Assembly (NCBI RefSeq): GCF_900113965.1 | Contig: NZ_FORI01000004.1 | Coordinates: 186,001 to 250,000 of the forward strand | DNA from: Treponema bryantii | GTDB taxonomy: Bacteria; Spirochaetota; Spirochaetia; Treponematales; Treponemataceae | Reading direction: 5' to 3' | Length of the DNA stretch: 64,000 nt | Shown: piece by piece, positions 42,016 through 49,881 of the stretch | Position numbering within the stretch: the first letter of the stretch is position 1 | How the letters are laid out: each line of letters starts with the position of its first letter | Program-made: the position numbers and the translations under genes | Notes under the pieces: model-generated | Told to the model about the DNA's origin: nothing | Seen by the model: the letters and a program-made list of their open reading frames with translations, nothing else | Database searches by the model: none

Positions 42016-44100
42016 ATGGCAAAAAAACGCTTTAAGATTTCAGTAATTTTGTGTTGGGTACTTGTCGGGCTTATTTTTGTTATGAATGTAATTCAAGGTA
42101 TACTGATTTCTTCTTTTACAAAAAAATCAACAGCAGAAAGTTATGCTATGGACTGTACTCAGATTACCAACGCATATTCTCTGGCGATTGCAAACAAAAT
42201 CAGTGAATACATGAATCAAATGACATTTTATTCAAACGCAGATGTTGTTACTACAGCAGATGATCAGCAGATTATAAACTGGCTGAGAGAGCATAACGGA
42301 AACAGAAAAACTTATTTTTCTTCAGTTTTGTATGCGGGAAAAAATGGTATAGCTTATAACGATATTGGCGAAAGTGAAAATATAGCCGATCTGGATTTCT
42401 ATAAAGAGATTATGAGAAATGGAAAAACAAGCTATATTGATAATCCTGTAAAAGATAAAAACGGAAAAATTGTTTTCCACATTGCCTGTGCTGCAAAACT
42501 TCATGGAGAAATATTTGGACTTTTTGCTGCAGTCGTTCCACTGGAAAATCTTGAAAATATGGTTGAATATATCCGGCTTGGAGAAAGCGGTCAAACCTGG
42601 ATTATTGCAGATAATGGTATGCTGGTTGCAAATGCAAATCATTCTATCGTAATGAATCATAATTTTCTTGATGCTTCAAATGATTCTTCTGTAATTGAGA
42701 TTATGAAAAAAGCTGCAAACGGAGGAATTGGTACCGGCTGGGCAAAAGACTGGGGAAAGATAAAAGGAAATACTTTTGTAGCCTATACACCAATTGCTTA
42801 TACTCCATGGATTCTTGTTTTCTCAGTTTCTGAAGCTCAGGTATACAAAACTGGAAATTCATTAAGAAATTCAAATGCTGTAATATCCCTCCTTACAATT
42901 ATAATTCTTGCAATTTTTACTCTTCTTGTTTCAGGAGTGATGCTCAAACCTCTTGGCGTTGTAGAAAAATCAATCAATGAAATTGCTTCGGGGCATGCAG
43001 ATTTAAGTCAGCGAATTCAGATTGATTCAAAAACAGAAATCGGCTCTGTAGTTGACGGCTTTAATAAATTTTCAGAAAAACTTCAGAATATTGTCCGTGA
43101 GCTGAAAAAGTCAAAAGACCAGCTTGCTGCTGCTGGTGAAGAAATGCATGTCTGCTCAGAGGAAACTGCAAATTCTAATAATCAGATTCTCTCTAATATT
43201 GAAACAGTTTCCGAGCGTATTTCTAATCAGTCGGCTTCTGTAGACCAGACTGCCGGAGCCGTTAACGAAATTGCTTCTAACATTCAGTCTCTTGAACACA
43301 TGATTGAACAGATGGTTACCAGTGTTTCCCAGGCTTCTGCTGCTGTAGAAGAAATGATTGGCAATATTGATTCAGTAAATGGCTCTGTGCGAAAAATGGC
43401 AGATCAGTTTGTGGAACTGGAAGAAACCTCGGCTGTTGGAACAGAAAGACAGCATGATGTAAATGAAAAAATCAGCCAGATTGAACAGCAGTCTGTTATG
43501 CTTCAGGAAGCCAATGAAGCAATCGCAAGCATTGCAGAACAGACAAATCTCCTTGCCATGAATGCTGCAATAGAAGCTGCCCACGCTGGTGATGCAGGAA
43601 AAGGCTTTGCCGTAGTTGCAGATGAAATCAGAAAGCTTTCAGAAACTTCTACCGACCAGTCAAAGACAATCGGTAATCAGCTTAAAATAATTCTTGATTC
43701 AATCAAAAGCGTAGTTTCTGCTTCTCAGGCTTCAAGCGAGGCCTTTACTTCTGTTACAGATAAAATCCAGAGTACTGATGAACTTGTAAATCATATTAAA
43801 AGTGCAATGGAAGAACAGGCCGAAGGTTCCCGTCAGATTGGTAATGCCCTCAGCGTTATGAATGATTCTACTCTTGAAGTAAGAACCGCTTCCAGAGAAA
43901 TGTCAGAAGGAAATCAGGCAATACTTACAGAAATCCGACAGTTGCAGACAGCAACCTTTGCAATCAAAGAAAGCATGGATATTATTTCCAGCACAACAGA
44001 ACAGATTACTGAAACAGGCCAGTCTTTGGATAAGATTACAAAGATTATGTATGACTCAATTCTTGAAATCGGTAATCAGGTAGATCAGTTTAAGGTTTAA
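42016..44100 (+). CDS. Methyl-accepting chemotaxis protein (dCache-type)
   Basis: A 694-residue chemoreceptor, paralogue of the one at 2560. There is a membrane segment near residues 10-32, a periplasmic Cache-like domain (to about 285; it keeps the [16 protein letters not shown] pattern), a second membrane segment near 290-312, HAMP, and a signalling domain with the invariant tip ([20 protein letters not shown], about residues 507-526). It ends DQFKV without a CheR tether. Start ATG 42016 behind AAGGAG. The next gene, 17 bases on, encodes a sugar-binding lipoprotein without transporter partners, so this receptor may sense the loaded binding protein. Confidence 0.93.
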   Translation: MAKKRFKISVILCWVLVGLIFVMNVIQGILISSFTKKSTAESYAMDCTQITNAYSLAIANKISEYMNQMTFYSNADVVTTADDQQIINWLREHNGNRKTYFSSVLYAGKNGIAYNDIGESENIADLDFYKEIMRNGKTSYIDNPVKDKNGKIVFHIACAAKLHGEIFGLFAAVVPLENLENMVEYIRLGESGQTWIIADNGMLVANANHSIVMNHNFLDASNDSSVIEIMKKAANGGIGTGWAKDWGKIKGNTFVAYTPIAYTPWILVFSVSEAQVYKTGNSLRNSNAVISLLTIIILAIFTLLVSGVMLKPLGVVEKSINEIASGHADLSQRIQIDSKTEIGSVVDGFNKFSEKLQNIVRELKKSKDQLAAAGEEMHVCSEETANSNNQILSNIETVSERISNQSASVDQTAGAVNEIASNIQSLEHMIEQMVTSVSQASAAVEEMIGNIDSVNGSVRKMADQFVELEETSAVGTERQHDVNEKISQIEQQSVMLQEANEAIASIAEQTNLLAMNAAIEAAHAGDAGKGFAVVADEIRKLSETSTDQSKTIGNQLKIILDSIKSVVSASQASSEAFTSVTDKIQSTDELVNHIKSAMEEQAEGSRQIGNALSVMNDSTLEVRTASREMSEGNQAILTEIRQLQTATFAIKESMDIISSTTEQITETGQSLDKITKIMYDSILEIGNQVDQFKV

Positions 44101-44117
44101 GATTCAGGGGGCTTGGA

Positions 44118-45197
44118 ATGAAAAAATTATTTAATCTTACAGCAACCATACTGCTTGCTTTTTCTTTGATTTCTTTTACTGCATGTCAAAAATCAGCTTC
44201 AGACCAGGAAGTAATTGGAGTTCTTTTGCGAAACGACAGCGATGTTTTTTTAAGTGCCTACAAAAAGGGAATTGAAGATTTTGCTAAAAAGAATGATATC
44301 AAGGTTCAAATATATTCTGCTAACAATGATGCTGCAATTCAAATTGATCAGTTGAAAACCCTTTTGTTGAATGGTGTAAAAAACTTTGTATTTGTTGCCT
44401 ATAACTCAGATCTAACCGAACAGATTACAAAAATTATAAGTTCTCAGGGAGGCTCTGCCGCTTTTTCAAATATTATTCCTACAGTAGAAGCCTTAAAAGC
44501 CGGCGGAAACTTCTTCTATGCCTCATCTCCGGAAACAGATGCCGGTAAATTTCAGGCAGAGATTATAGACGGCTACTTCAAAAAAAATCCCGGCAAATTA
44601 CAGGGCAAAAATCTTCGGGTTTTATATTTTAATGGAGAATACGGACATCCTGCACAAATTTACAGAAAAGTTGGTGTTATGGAAGAACTGTCAAGACTTG
44701 GCTACAAGGTTAGCGTTCTGGGAGAATTTGGTGCTAACTGGGACAGATCCAGTGCCCGTCAGTATCTTGATTTATGGCTGGAAGGAGATAATCCTGCTTT
44801 TGATGTTGTAATTGCACAAAATGATGAGATGGCACTTGGCGCAGTAGATTCACTTTTAAGCCACAATTTAGTTGATGATCCGTCTAAGCCTACAGTTGAT
44901 GCTAACGGTGATGGTACGGCACTTGTAGTACCTGTTCTAGGTATTGATGCTACAGAAGCTGGTATGGCATCACTGCAAAACAATCAGCTGTATGGAACAG
45001 TACTTCAGGATGCAAGTGCTCAGGCAGCTACCGCTCTTGAACTTGTATGGGAATGCATGAAAAACGGAAATGCAAAAAACTATACAACACAGGGTGGACT
45101 TTCGGCTGCAAAGGAAACTACAAAAGAAGAGCCTCTTACAGAAAAGAGTGTGCTGGCTCAGTGTTTTATCGTACCTTTCCTTCCTGTCACAAAATAG
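44118..45197 (+). CDS. Periplasmic galactose/glucose-binding lipoprotein (MglB-like)
   Basis: A 359-residue type I periplasmic binding protein. The signal peptide ends in a lipobox (FTAC, about residue 23). The mature part begins QEVIGVLLRNDSDVFLSAY and has the NDEMALGAV hinge motif and a DANGDGTALV calcium-loop-like segment typical of MglB. It should bind a hexose in the periplasm. No permease or ATPase for uptake is next to it; its neighbours are a chemoreceptor (17 bases upstream) and a histidine kinase. Start ATG 44118 behind a purine-rich GGGGGC..GG stretch. The sugar is not determined. Confidence 0.85.
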   Translation: MKKLFNLTATILLAFSLISFTACQKSASDQEVIGVLLRNDSDVFLSAYKKGIEDFAKKNDIKVQIYSANNDAAIQIDQLKTLLLNGVKNFVFVAYNSDLTEQITKIISSQGGSAAFSNIIPTVEALKAGGNFFYASSPETDAGKFQAEIIDGYFKKNPGKLQGKNLRVLYFNGEYGHPAQIYRKVGVMEELSRLGYKVSVLGEFGANWDRSSARQYLDLWLEGDNPAFDVVIAQNDEMALGAVDSLLSHNLVDDPSKPTVDANGDGTALVVPVLGIDATEAGMASLQNNQLYGTVLQDASAQAATALELVWECMKNGNAKNYTTQGGLSAAKETTKEEPLTEKSVLAQCFIVPFLPVTK

Positions 45198-45231
45198 AAT
45201 CTAAAGTTCTACAAGGGCTGTAAGTACAAAA

Positions 45232-45262
45232 ATTATAAAGATTTTCAATGAAATCTTATAAT
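45232..45262. terminator. AT-rich hairpin before the HPK10-like kinase gene
   Basis: ATTATAAAGATTT (45232-45244) pairs with AAATCTTATAAT (45251-45262) with one bulged base. It may end the binding-protein transcript, but no T run follows. Confidence 0.4.
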
Positions 45263-45270
45263 TCTTAGTG

Positions 45271-45276
45271 TATAAT
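45271..45276 (+). promoter_or_regulatory. -10 box of the HPK10-like kinase gene (leaderless)
   Basis: TATAAT 45271-45276, 7 bases before GTG 45284, with no Shine-Dalgarno sequence. No good -35 box is seen. Confidence 0.45.
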
Positions 45277-45283
45277 TATTTAT

Positions 45284-46018
45284 GTGAACAATTTAATAAC
45301 GTTTGTACTTGTGGCCCTGGCAAGCATCTGTATTTCCGTATTTATAACAATTCTTATTCTCAAAAGAAAATATGACAAACGCCTGTCTGATTTTCAGGAT
45401 TCAGTTCTTAAAAAGCAGCGCGATGAAGTTCAGAATATCTACCAGACCATGAGGGCCTGGCGTCACGACTATCACAATCACATGCAGGCAATAAAAGCTC
45501 TGCTTTCCATGGGGAAGAAAGAAGAATTGTCTGATTATTTAGACAATCTCGAAAAAGACTTAGACTGTATCGATATTGCAATCCGCACCGGCAACGTTGG
45601 CCTGGACGCAATTTTGAGTTCCAAAGTCAGCATTGCCCGCAAAAATTTAATTGATGTAAACTGCACGGCCAAGGTGCCGCAGGAGCTTACTGTGAGCGAC
45701 GTGCATCTTTGTGCCATTGTCGGAAATCTTATGGACAACGCAATTGAAGCCTGCGAAAAGATGAAAAAAGATGCACCGAATCTTCCACGTTTTATCCGCG
45801 TCTACATTGGACTTTTTAAGAGCCAGCTTTATATTTCAGTTATAAATTCAACAAAAGAGAGAAAACGCCGCCGCGTGTCAGAATTAGTGACCAGCAAGTT
45901 GGGCGAACACGGTTTCGGCCTCCGCCGAATTGATAAAATCACAGAAAAATACGACGGCTACGTAAACCGTAAAAATGAACCGGGCGTTTTTGCGACTGAG
46001 GTTATGTTACCGCTTTAA
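45284..46018 (+). CDS. Small HPK10-like (AgrC-type core) sensor histidine kinase
   Basis: A 244-residue kinase with a single N-terminal membrane helix (about residues 4-26) and no sensor domain. The phospho-acceptor is His61 in AWRHDYHNHMQAI, the HPK10 form of the H-box. The GHKL ATPase domain has the N-box CAIVGNLMDNAIEAC, the INSTKE segment and the late glycine motif GEHGFGLRRIDKI. HPK10 kinases pair with LytTR regulators, so the partner is very probably the protein encoded at 41199. Start is GTG 45284, apparently leaderless. Without a sensor it may depend on a partner, perhaps the binding protein, the chemoreceptor or the ABC exporter next to it. Confidence 0.88.
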   Translation: MNNLITFVLVALASICISVFITILILKRKYDKRLSDFQDSVLKKQRDEVQNIYQTMRAWRHDYHNHMQAIKALLSMGKKEELSDYLDNLEKDLDCIDIAIRTGNVGLDAILSSKVSIARKNLIDVNCTAKVPQELTVSDVHLCAIVGNLMDNAIEACEKMKKDAPNLPRFIRVYIGLFKSQLYISVINSTKERKRRRVSELVTSKLGEHGFGLRRIDKITEKYDGYVNRKNEPGVFATEVMLPL

Positions 46019-46074
46019 CATTTCATGCACCAATTATTGCATTTCGTGTTCTTTTTTTATTCAGACTATATAAC
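46019..46074 (+). promoter_or_regulatory. Promoter of the ABC pair with LytTR-like direct repeats
   Basis: CATTTCATG (46019-46027) and CATTTCGTG (46040-46048) are direct repeats 21 bases apart, that is 9-base boxes with a 12-base gap, the geometry of LytTR binding sites. TATAAC (46069-46074) is the likely -10 box; the second repeat overlaps the -35 position. Confidence 0.45.
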
Positions 46075-46122
46075 TATGTTACCTTGTAGCCATCTTAAAA
46101 TATGAGGTAAACGGAGATAAAA

Positions 46123-47964
46123 ATGAAAAACACAAGTCTTAAAAACACCTGCATCGCATACAAAGCGGTCTTTAAAAGATATCCGGCTTCTCCTTTCTTA
46201 CTGCTTTTGCATATTGTTACCCGGGTATTAATTCCTATCAGTTATACTGTAATTCCGGCTGTTGCAATTCGGGGAATTACAAGTGGAAGCCTAAAATACT
46301 TTTTTTCATCGTTAGGTATAGTTTTGCTTGCTGTTTGTGCCCTTAACATGATTAATGGCTTCTGCAATTCTTTCTTACAAGGCTATAGAATTTTTACACG
46401 TCTTGGTGACTTTATGCTCAAGTTCTTTAACAAAAGTCTCACTACCGGTTATATGAATATTGAGCCGGAACCAAAGCATAAGATAATGGATAAAGCGTCT
46501 GATGCTATCAGCGGTAACTGGGGCGGTGTTGAAAATATTATGCTTCAGAGCATGGAGCTGATAATTCTTATTTTTGGTTTATTCACTTATGGAACTGCGG
46601 TTTTTATGCTGGACTGGAAAATTATGGCAATTACAATTGGTATGTTTGTTGTAGATACTGCCTGCCGTGAATGGGCCATACGATACTCTGATAAGCACCG
46701 CGAAGAACGTTCTGTAATATTCCGTAAAATTAATTACATAAAAAACAGCATTAGAAATGTTAGTGCCGGAAAGGATATACGAATCTTTGGACTTGAAGGC
46801 TGGTTTCATTCGAGATTTGAAAAGCTTTTAAAAGCTGTTGAGAAAAATCAGAGGGGAGTTTCTCTTCACTGGTATTTTCCGACAATTGCAGACTGCCTTT
46901 TTATGTTTCCACGTGACTTACTGGCATATTCGCTGCTTATAGGAAAAGTTCTTTCCGGCCAGATTGATATTGCAACTTTTACTCTTTATCTGGGACTTGT
47001 AAGTGGTTTTGCAAACTGGATTTATGGTTTATCAAATACTTTTCATAATCTCCGGGCCGCAAGTCATGCCTTTAATGATTATAATGATTTTATGGCTCTG
47101 GAAGATTTAAAGGATGATGGAGCCGATGCTGGAACTCCGCTTGCTGAGCAGAGTAGCAGCAATCCTCCTGAAATTGAATTCCGAAATGTTTCCTTTAATT
47201 ACGAAGGAAGCGATAAAAAGATTTTTGAAGATTTGTCTTTCAAAATTAAGGCCGGAGAAAAAATTGCTCTGGTTGGAAACAATGGGGCTGGAAAAACAAC
47301 TATTGTTAAGCTTTTGTGCGGTTTGTATCCGCCGGTAAGTGGTCAGATTTTTGTGGATGGAAAGCTTCTCTGGAATTCTTCAATGAGCGTAAAGCAATAT
47401 ATGAAAACTATCAGTGTGCTTTTCCAGGATACAAATCCTTTTGCTCTTTCAATTGCAATGAATGTTGCAAGTTGTGATGAAAAAGATATGAATCGCGAAA
47501 GGATAAAAGAAAGTCTTAAAAAGGCAGGCCTTTTAGAAAAAGTTGATACTCTTATTCACAAGGAAGATACCTACATTACTCAGGAACTTGATGATGATGG
47601 AGTTCAGCTTTCGGGTGGTGAGATTCAAAAGCTCTTACTTGCAAAGGCAATTTACAAAGACGGTTCATTACTTGTTCTTGATGAACCAACTTCTGCCTTA
47701 GACCCGATTGCAGAAAGTAAAATCTATGAAGAATATAACCGTTTTGCAAATAACAAAACTGCAGTCTTTATTTCACATAGACTTGCAAGTACAAAGTTTT
47801 GCGACAGAATTCTTTTTCTGGAAAATGGAAAAATCATAGAAGAGGGAAGTCACAAGGAGCTTATGGAAAAAGGCGGAAAATACCGCGAAATTTTTGATAT
47901 CCAGAGCCATTATTACGCAGAATCAACAAAAGATAAAAAAGCTAATCAGGAGGAACTGGCATGA
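46123..47964 (+). CDS. ABC exporter half-transporter 1 (fused membrane and ATPase domains)
   Basis: A 613-residue protein. Six membrane helices are expected in residues 1-320, followed by a nucleotide-binding domain with Walker A GNNGAGKTT (about residues 387-395), signature LSGGEIQKL (Glu in place of the usual Gln) and Walker B LLVLDEPTSALDP, then H-loop SHRLASTKFC. Start ATG 46123 behind GGAG. The stop overlaps the start of the second half-transporter by 4 bases, so the two form a heterodimer. It lies just downstream of the HPK10-like kinase; export of a peptide or lipid is possible, but the substrate is not shown by the sequence. Confidence 0.9.
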   Translation: MKNTSLKNTCIAYKAVFKRYPASPFLLLLHIVTRVLIPISYTVIPAVAIRGITSGSLKYFFSSLGIVLLAVCALNMINGFCNSFLQGYRIFTRLGDFMLKFFNKSLTTGYMNIEPEPKHKIMDKASDAISGNWGGVENIMLQSMELIILIFGLFTYGTAVFMLDWKIMAITIGMFVVDTACREWAIRYSDKHREERSVIFRKINYIKNSIRNVSAGKDIRIFGLEGWFHSRFEKLLKAVEKNQRGVSLHWYFPTIADCLFMFPRDLLAYSLLIGKVLSGQIDIATFTLYLGLVSGFANWIYGLSNTFHNLRAASHAFNDYNDFMALEDLKDDGADAGTPLAEQSSSNPPEIEFRNVSFNYEGSDKKIFEDLSFKIKAGEKIALVGNNGAGKTTIVKLLCGLYPPVSGQIFVDGKLLWNSSMSVKQYMKTISVLFQDTNPFALSIAMNVASCDEKDMNRERIKESLKKAGLLEKVDTLIHKEDTYITQELDDDGVQLSGGEIQKLLLAKAIYKDGSLLVLDEPTSALDPIAESKIYEEYNRFANNKTAVFISHRLASTKFCDRILFLENGKIIEEGSHKELMEKGGKYREIFDIQSHYYAESTKDKKANQEELA

Positions 47965-49787
47965 AAAATTCAAATACAATCCGAAAAGTACTTTCTTTAA
48001 TTCACCGCCTCAGACGCGGCTATATAAGCCTTGTGTTTATTTCAAGAGTGATTGCTGCAGCTCAGCCTTTTGTCGGAATCATTTTTTCTAGTAAGATTAT
48101 TGATCTTCTGATTCAGCGTGCTCCAGCCAGTCTGATTATGAAATATGCATTAATTCTTGTTACATCTACTGCAATCTTAAATGCTCTTGAATGGGGTATG
48201 AAGGCATTTATAACTGTTGGAGAGCAGGTATTAAATGAAAAAATAAATCAGATGATAAGCGAGAAAACCTGCAGAATTGATTATGATATTCTGGAAAAAC
48301 ACGAAACTCTGGATATGATAAAAAAGGCACAGGAAGGAATGAATAGCCGGGGAGGCATACAATCCTTCTGTACTAATCTTGCTGCTGGAATTCAGAATAT
48401 TGTAACAATCATTTATTCAATCATCCTCCTGGTTCCTGTATTCATTCCAGCTCCTTCTGCAGGGCTTACTGGAATCGGTAATTTTGTAAATAAGTGGTAC
48501 AGCGTTTTTATACTGATTCTTGCAATTGGTATGAATACTGTTATGAATATGTTAGACCGAAAGCTGGAAGCAAAAGTTCAGCAGTCTTTCTTTGAACGTA
48601 ATGTTGTATGGAACAGACGTTATTCTTACTGGTTTACAATGGTTTTTAATTATTCTCTTGGAAAATATATCCGCCTTTATGATATGCAGAAAATGCTTTC
48701 AGCTAAAGTGGGCCAGGCAAGTGATAATATGGAAAATGAGTTTTATACTCTGCGTGACAAACTGCTGAAAATTTCCTGGATTCCAATAGTTGTAAATGTG
48801 ATTCTTCAGTTTGTAACTTATGCTTATGTAGGTCTAAAAGCTGTGTTTAAGTTGATTAGTGTTGGTGATTCAATGAAGTATGTAGGTGCATATACGAATC
48901 TTGCTCAGAGCGTTCAAAATATCGCCGGCATTTTTACAGAGCTTGATATTGAAAGTAAGTATCTTGCATATTTTTATGATTACATGGCAATTGAAAACAA
49001 GCGCTACGAAGGAACCATTCCAACAGAAAAACGCGATGATAATGTTTTTGAAATTGAATTCCGCGATGTTTCCTTCAAATATCTGAATACAGAAACTTAC
49101 GCACTGCGCCATGTTAATCAGAAAATTACGCTGGGAAGTAAAACTGCGGTGGTAGGAAAAAACGGTGCCGGTAAAACTACATTCATAAAGCTTTTGTGCC
49201 GTCTTTACGAGCCTACTGAAGGTCAGATTCTTTTGAATGGTGTTGATATCCGTTATTATGATTACAAAGATTATGCAAAGCTTTTTGGCGTTGTCTTCCA
49301 GGACTTTAATCTCTTTTCTGCAACAATTGGTGAGAATGTTGCTTCCAGCGATGAATATGATGAAAAACTGGTAATTGAATGTCTGGATAAAGCGGGTTTT
49401 GGAGAACGCCTTGCAAAAATGCCGGATGGCATACGGACAAATATTTATCAGTACGAAGAAAACGGTGTTGAGATTTCAGGTGGTGAAGCTCAGAAGCTTG
49501 CAATTGCCCGCGCTCTTTACAAAAATGCTCCATTTGTAATTCTTGATGAACCGACTTCGGCTTTAGACCCTGTTGCTGAATACGAAATCTACCAGCACTT
49601 TGATCAGATGGTTGAGGATAAGACTTCAATCTATATCAGCCATAGAATGTCGAGCTGCCGTTTCTGTGATAACATTCTGGTCTTTGACGAAGGCCAAATT
49701 ATTGAAAGCGGAAGCCACGAAGAGCTTATGAAGGAGGGGGGACTGTACAGCGAGTTGTGGAATGCACAGGCTCAGTACTATGCATAA
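47961..49787 (+). CDS. ABC exporter half-transporter 2 (fused membrane and ATPase domains)
   Basis: A 608-residue partner of the preceding gene. The membrane part spans about residues 1-330; the ATPase domain has Walker A GKNGAGKTT (about 399-407), Q-loop VVFQDFNLFS, signature ISGGEAQKL, Walker B VILDEPTSALDP and H-loop SHRMSSCRFC. As in its partner, the signature has Glu instead of Gln. ATGA overlap with the upstream stop suggests coupled translation. No peptidase C39 domain is present. Two family A repeats follow the stop codon. Confidence 0.9.
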   Translation: MKNSNTIRKVLSLIHRLRRGYISLVFISRVIAAAQPFVGIIFSSKIIDLLIQRAPASLIMKYALILVTSTAILNALEWGMKAFITVGEQVLNEKINQMISEKTCRIDYDILEKHETLDMIKKAQEGMNSRGGIQSFCTNLAAGIQNIVTIIYSIILLVPVFIPAPSAGLTGIGNFVNKWYSVFILILAIGMNTVMNMLDRKLEAKVQQSFFERNVVWNRRYSYWFTMVFNYSLGKYIRLYDMQKMLSAKVGQASDNMENEFYTLRDKLLKISWIPIVVNVILQFVTYAYVGLKAVFKLISVGDSMKYVGAYTNLAQSVQNIAGIFTELDIESKYLAYFYDYMAIENKRYEGTIPTEKRDDNVFEIEFRDVSFKYLNTETYALRHVNQKITLGSKTAVVGKNGAGKTTFIKLLCRLYEPTEGQILLNGVDIRYYDYKDYAKLFGVVFQDFNLFSATIGENVASSDEYDEKLVIECLDKAGFGERLAKMPDGIRTNIYQYEENGVEISGGEAQKLAIARALYKNAPFVILDEPTSALDPVAEYEIYQHFDQMVEDKTSIYISHRMSSCRFCDNILVFDEGQIIESGSHEELMKEGGLYSELWNAQAQYYA

Positions 49788-49792
49788 GCTCC

Positions 49793-49881
49793 GGTGGTTG
49801 AGTAGGCCGTAGGCTGTATCGAAACCACATTCAGAGTTTCGCGGTGGTTTCGATACGACACTTCGTGTCTACTCAACCACC
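49793..49881. repeat. Family A repeat pair between the ABC gene and pcrA
   Basis: Unit 49793-49828 (GGTGGTTGAGTAGGCC..ATCGAAACCAC) and inverted unit 49843-49881 (GGTGGTTTCGATACGAC..CTACTCAACCACC). The second unit overlaps the last codons and the stop codon of pcrA. Confidence 0.9.

Noticed and set aside
46025-46105. A 26-codon ORF (starting MHQLLHFVFFFYSDY) between the HPK10-like kinase and the ABC exporter, a possible signal-peptide precursor.
   Set aside because: No ribosome-binding site, and it overlaps the direct repeats and the probable -10 box of the exporter. The length is expected by chance in AT-rich DNA.
46123-49787. Bacteriocin or lantibiotic exporter cluster.
   Set aside because: No peptidase C39 domain, no modification enzyme and no double-glycine precursor peptide could be found nearby.
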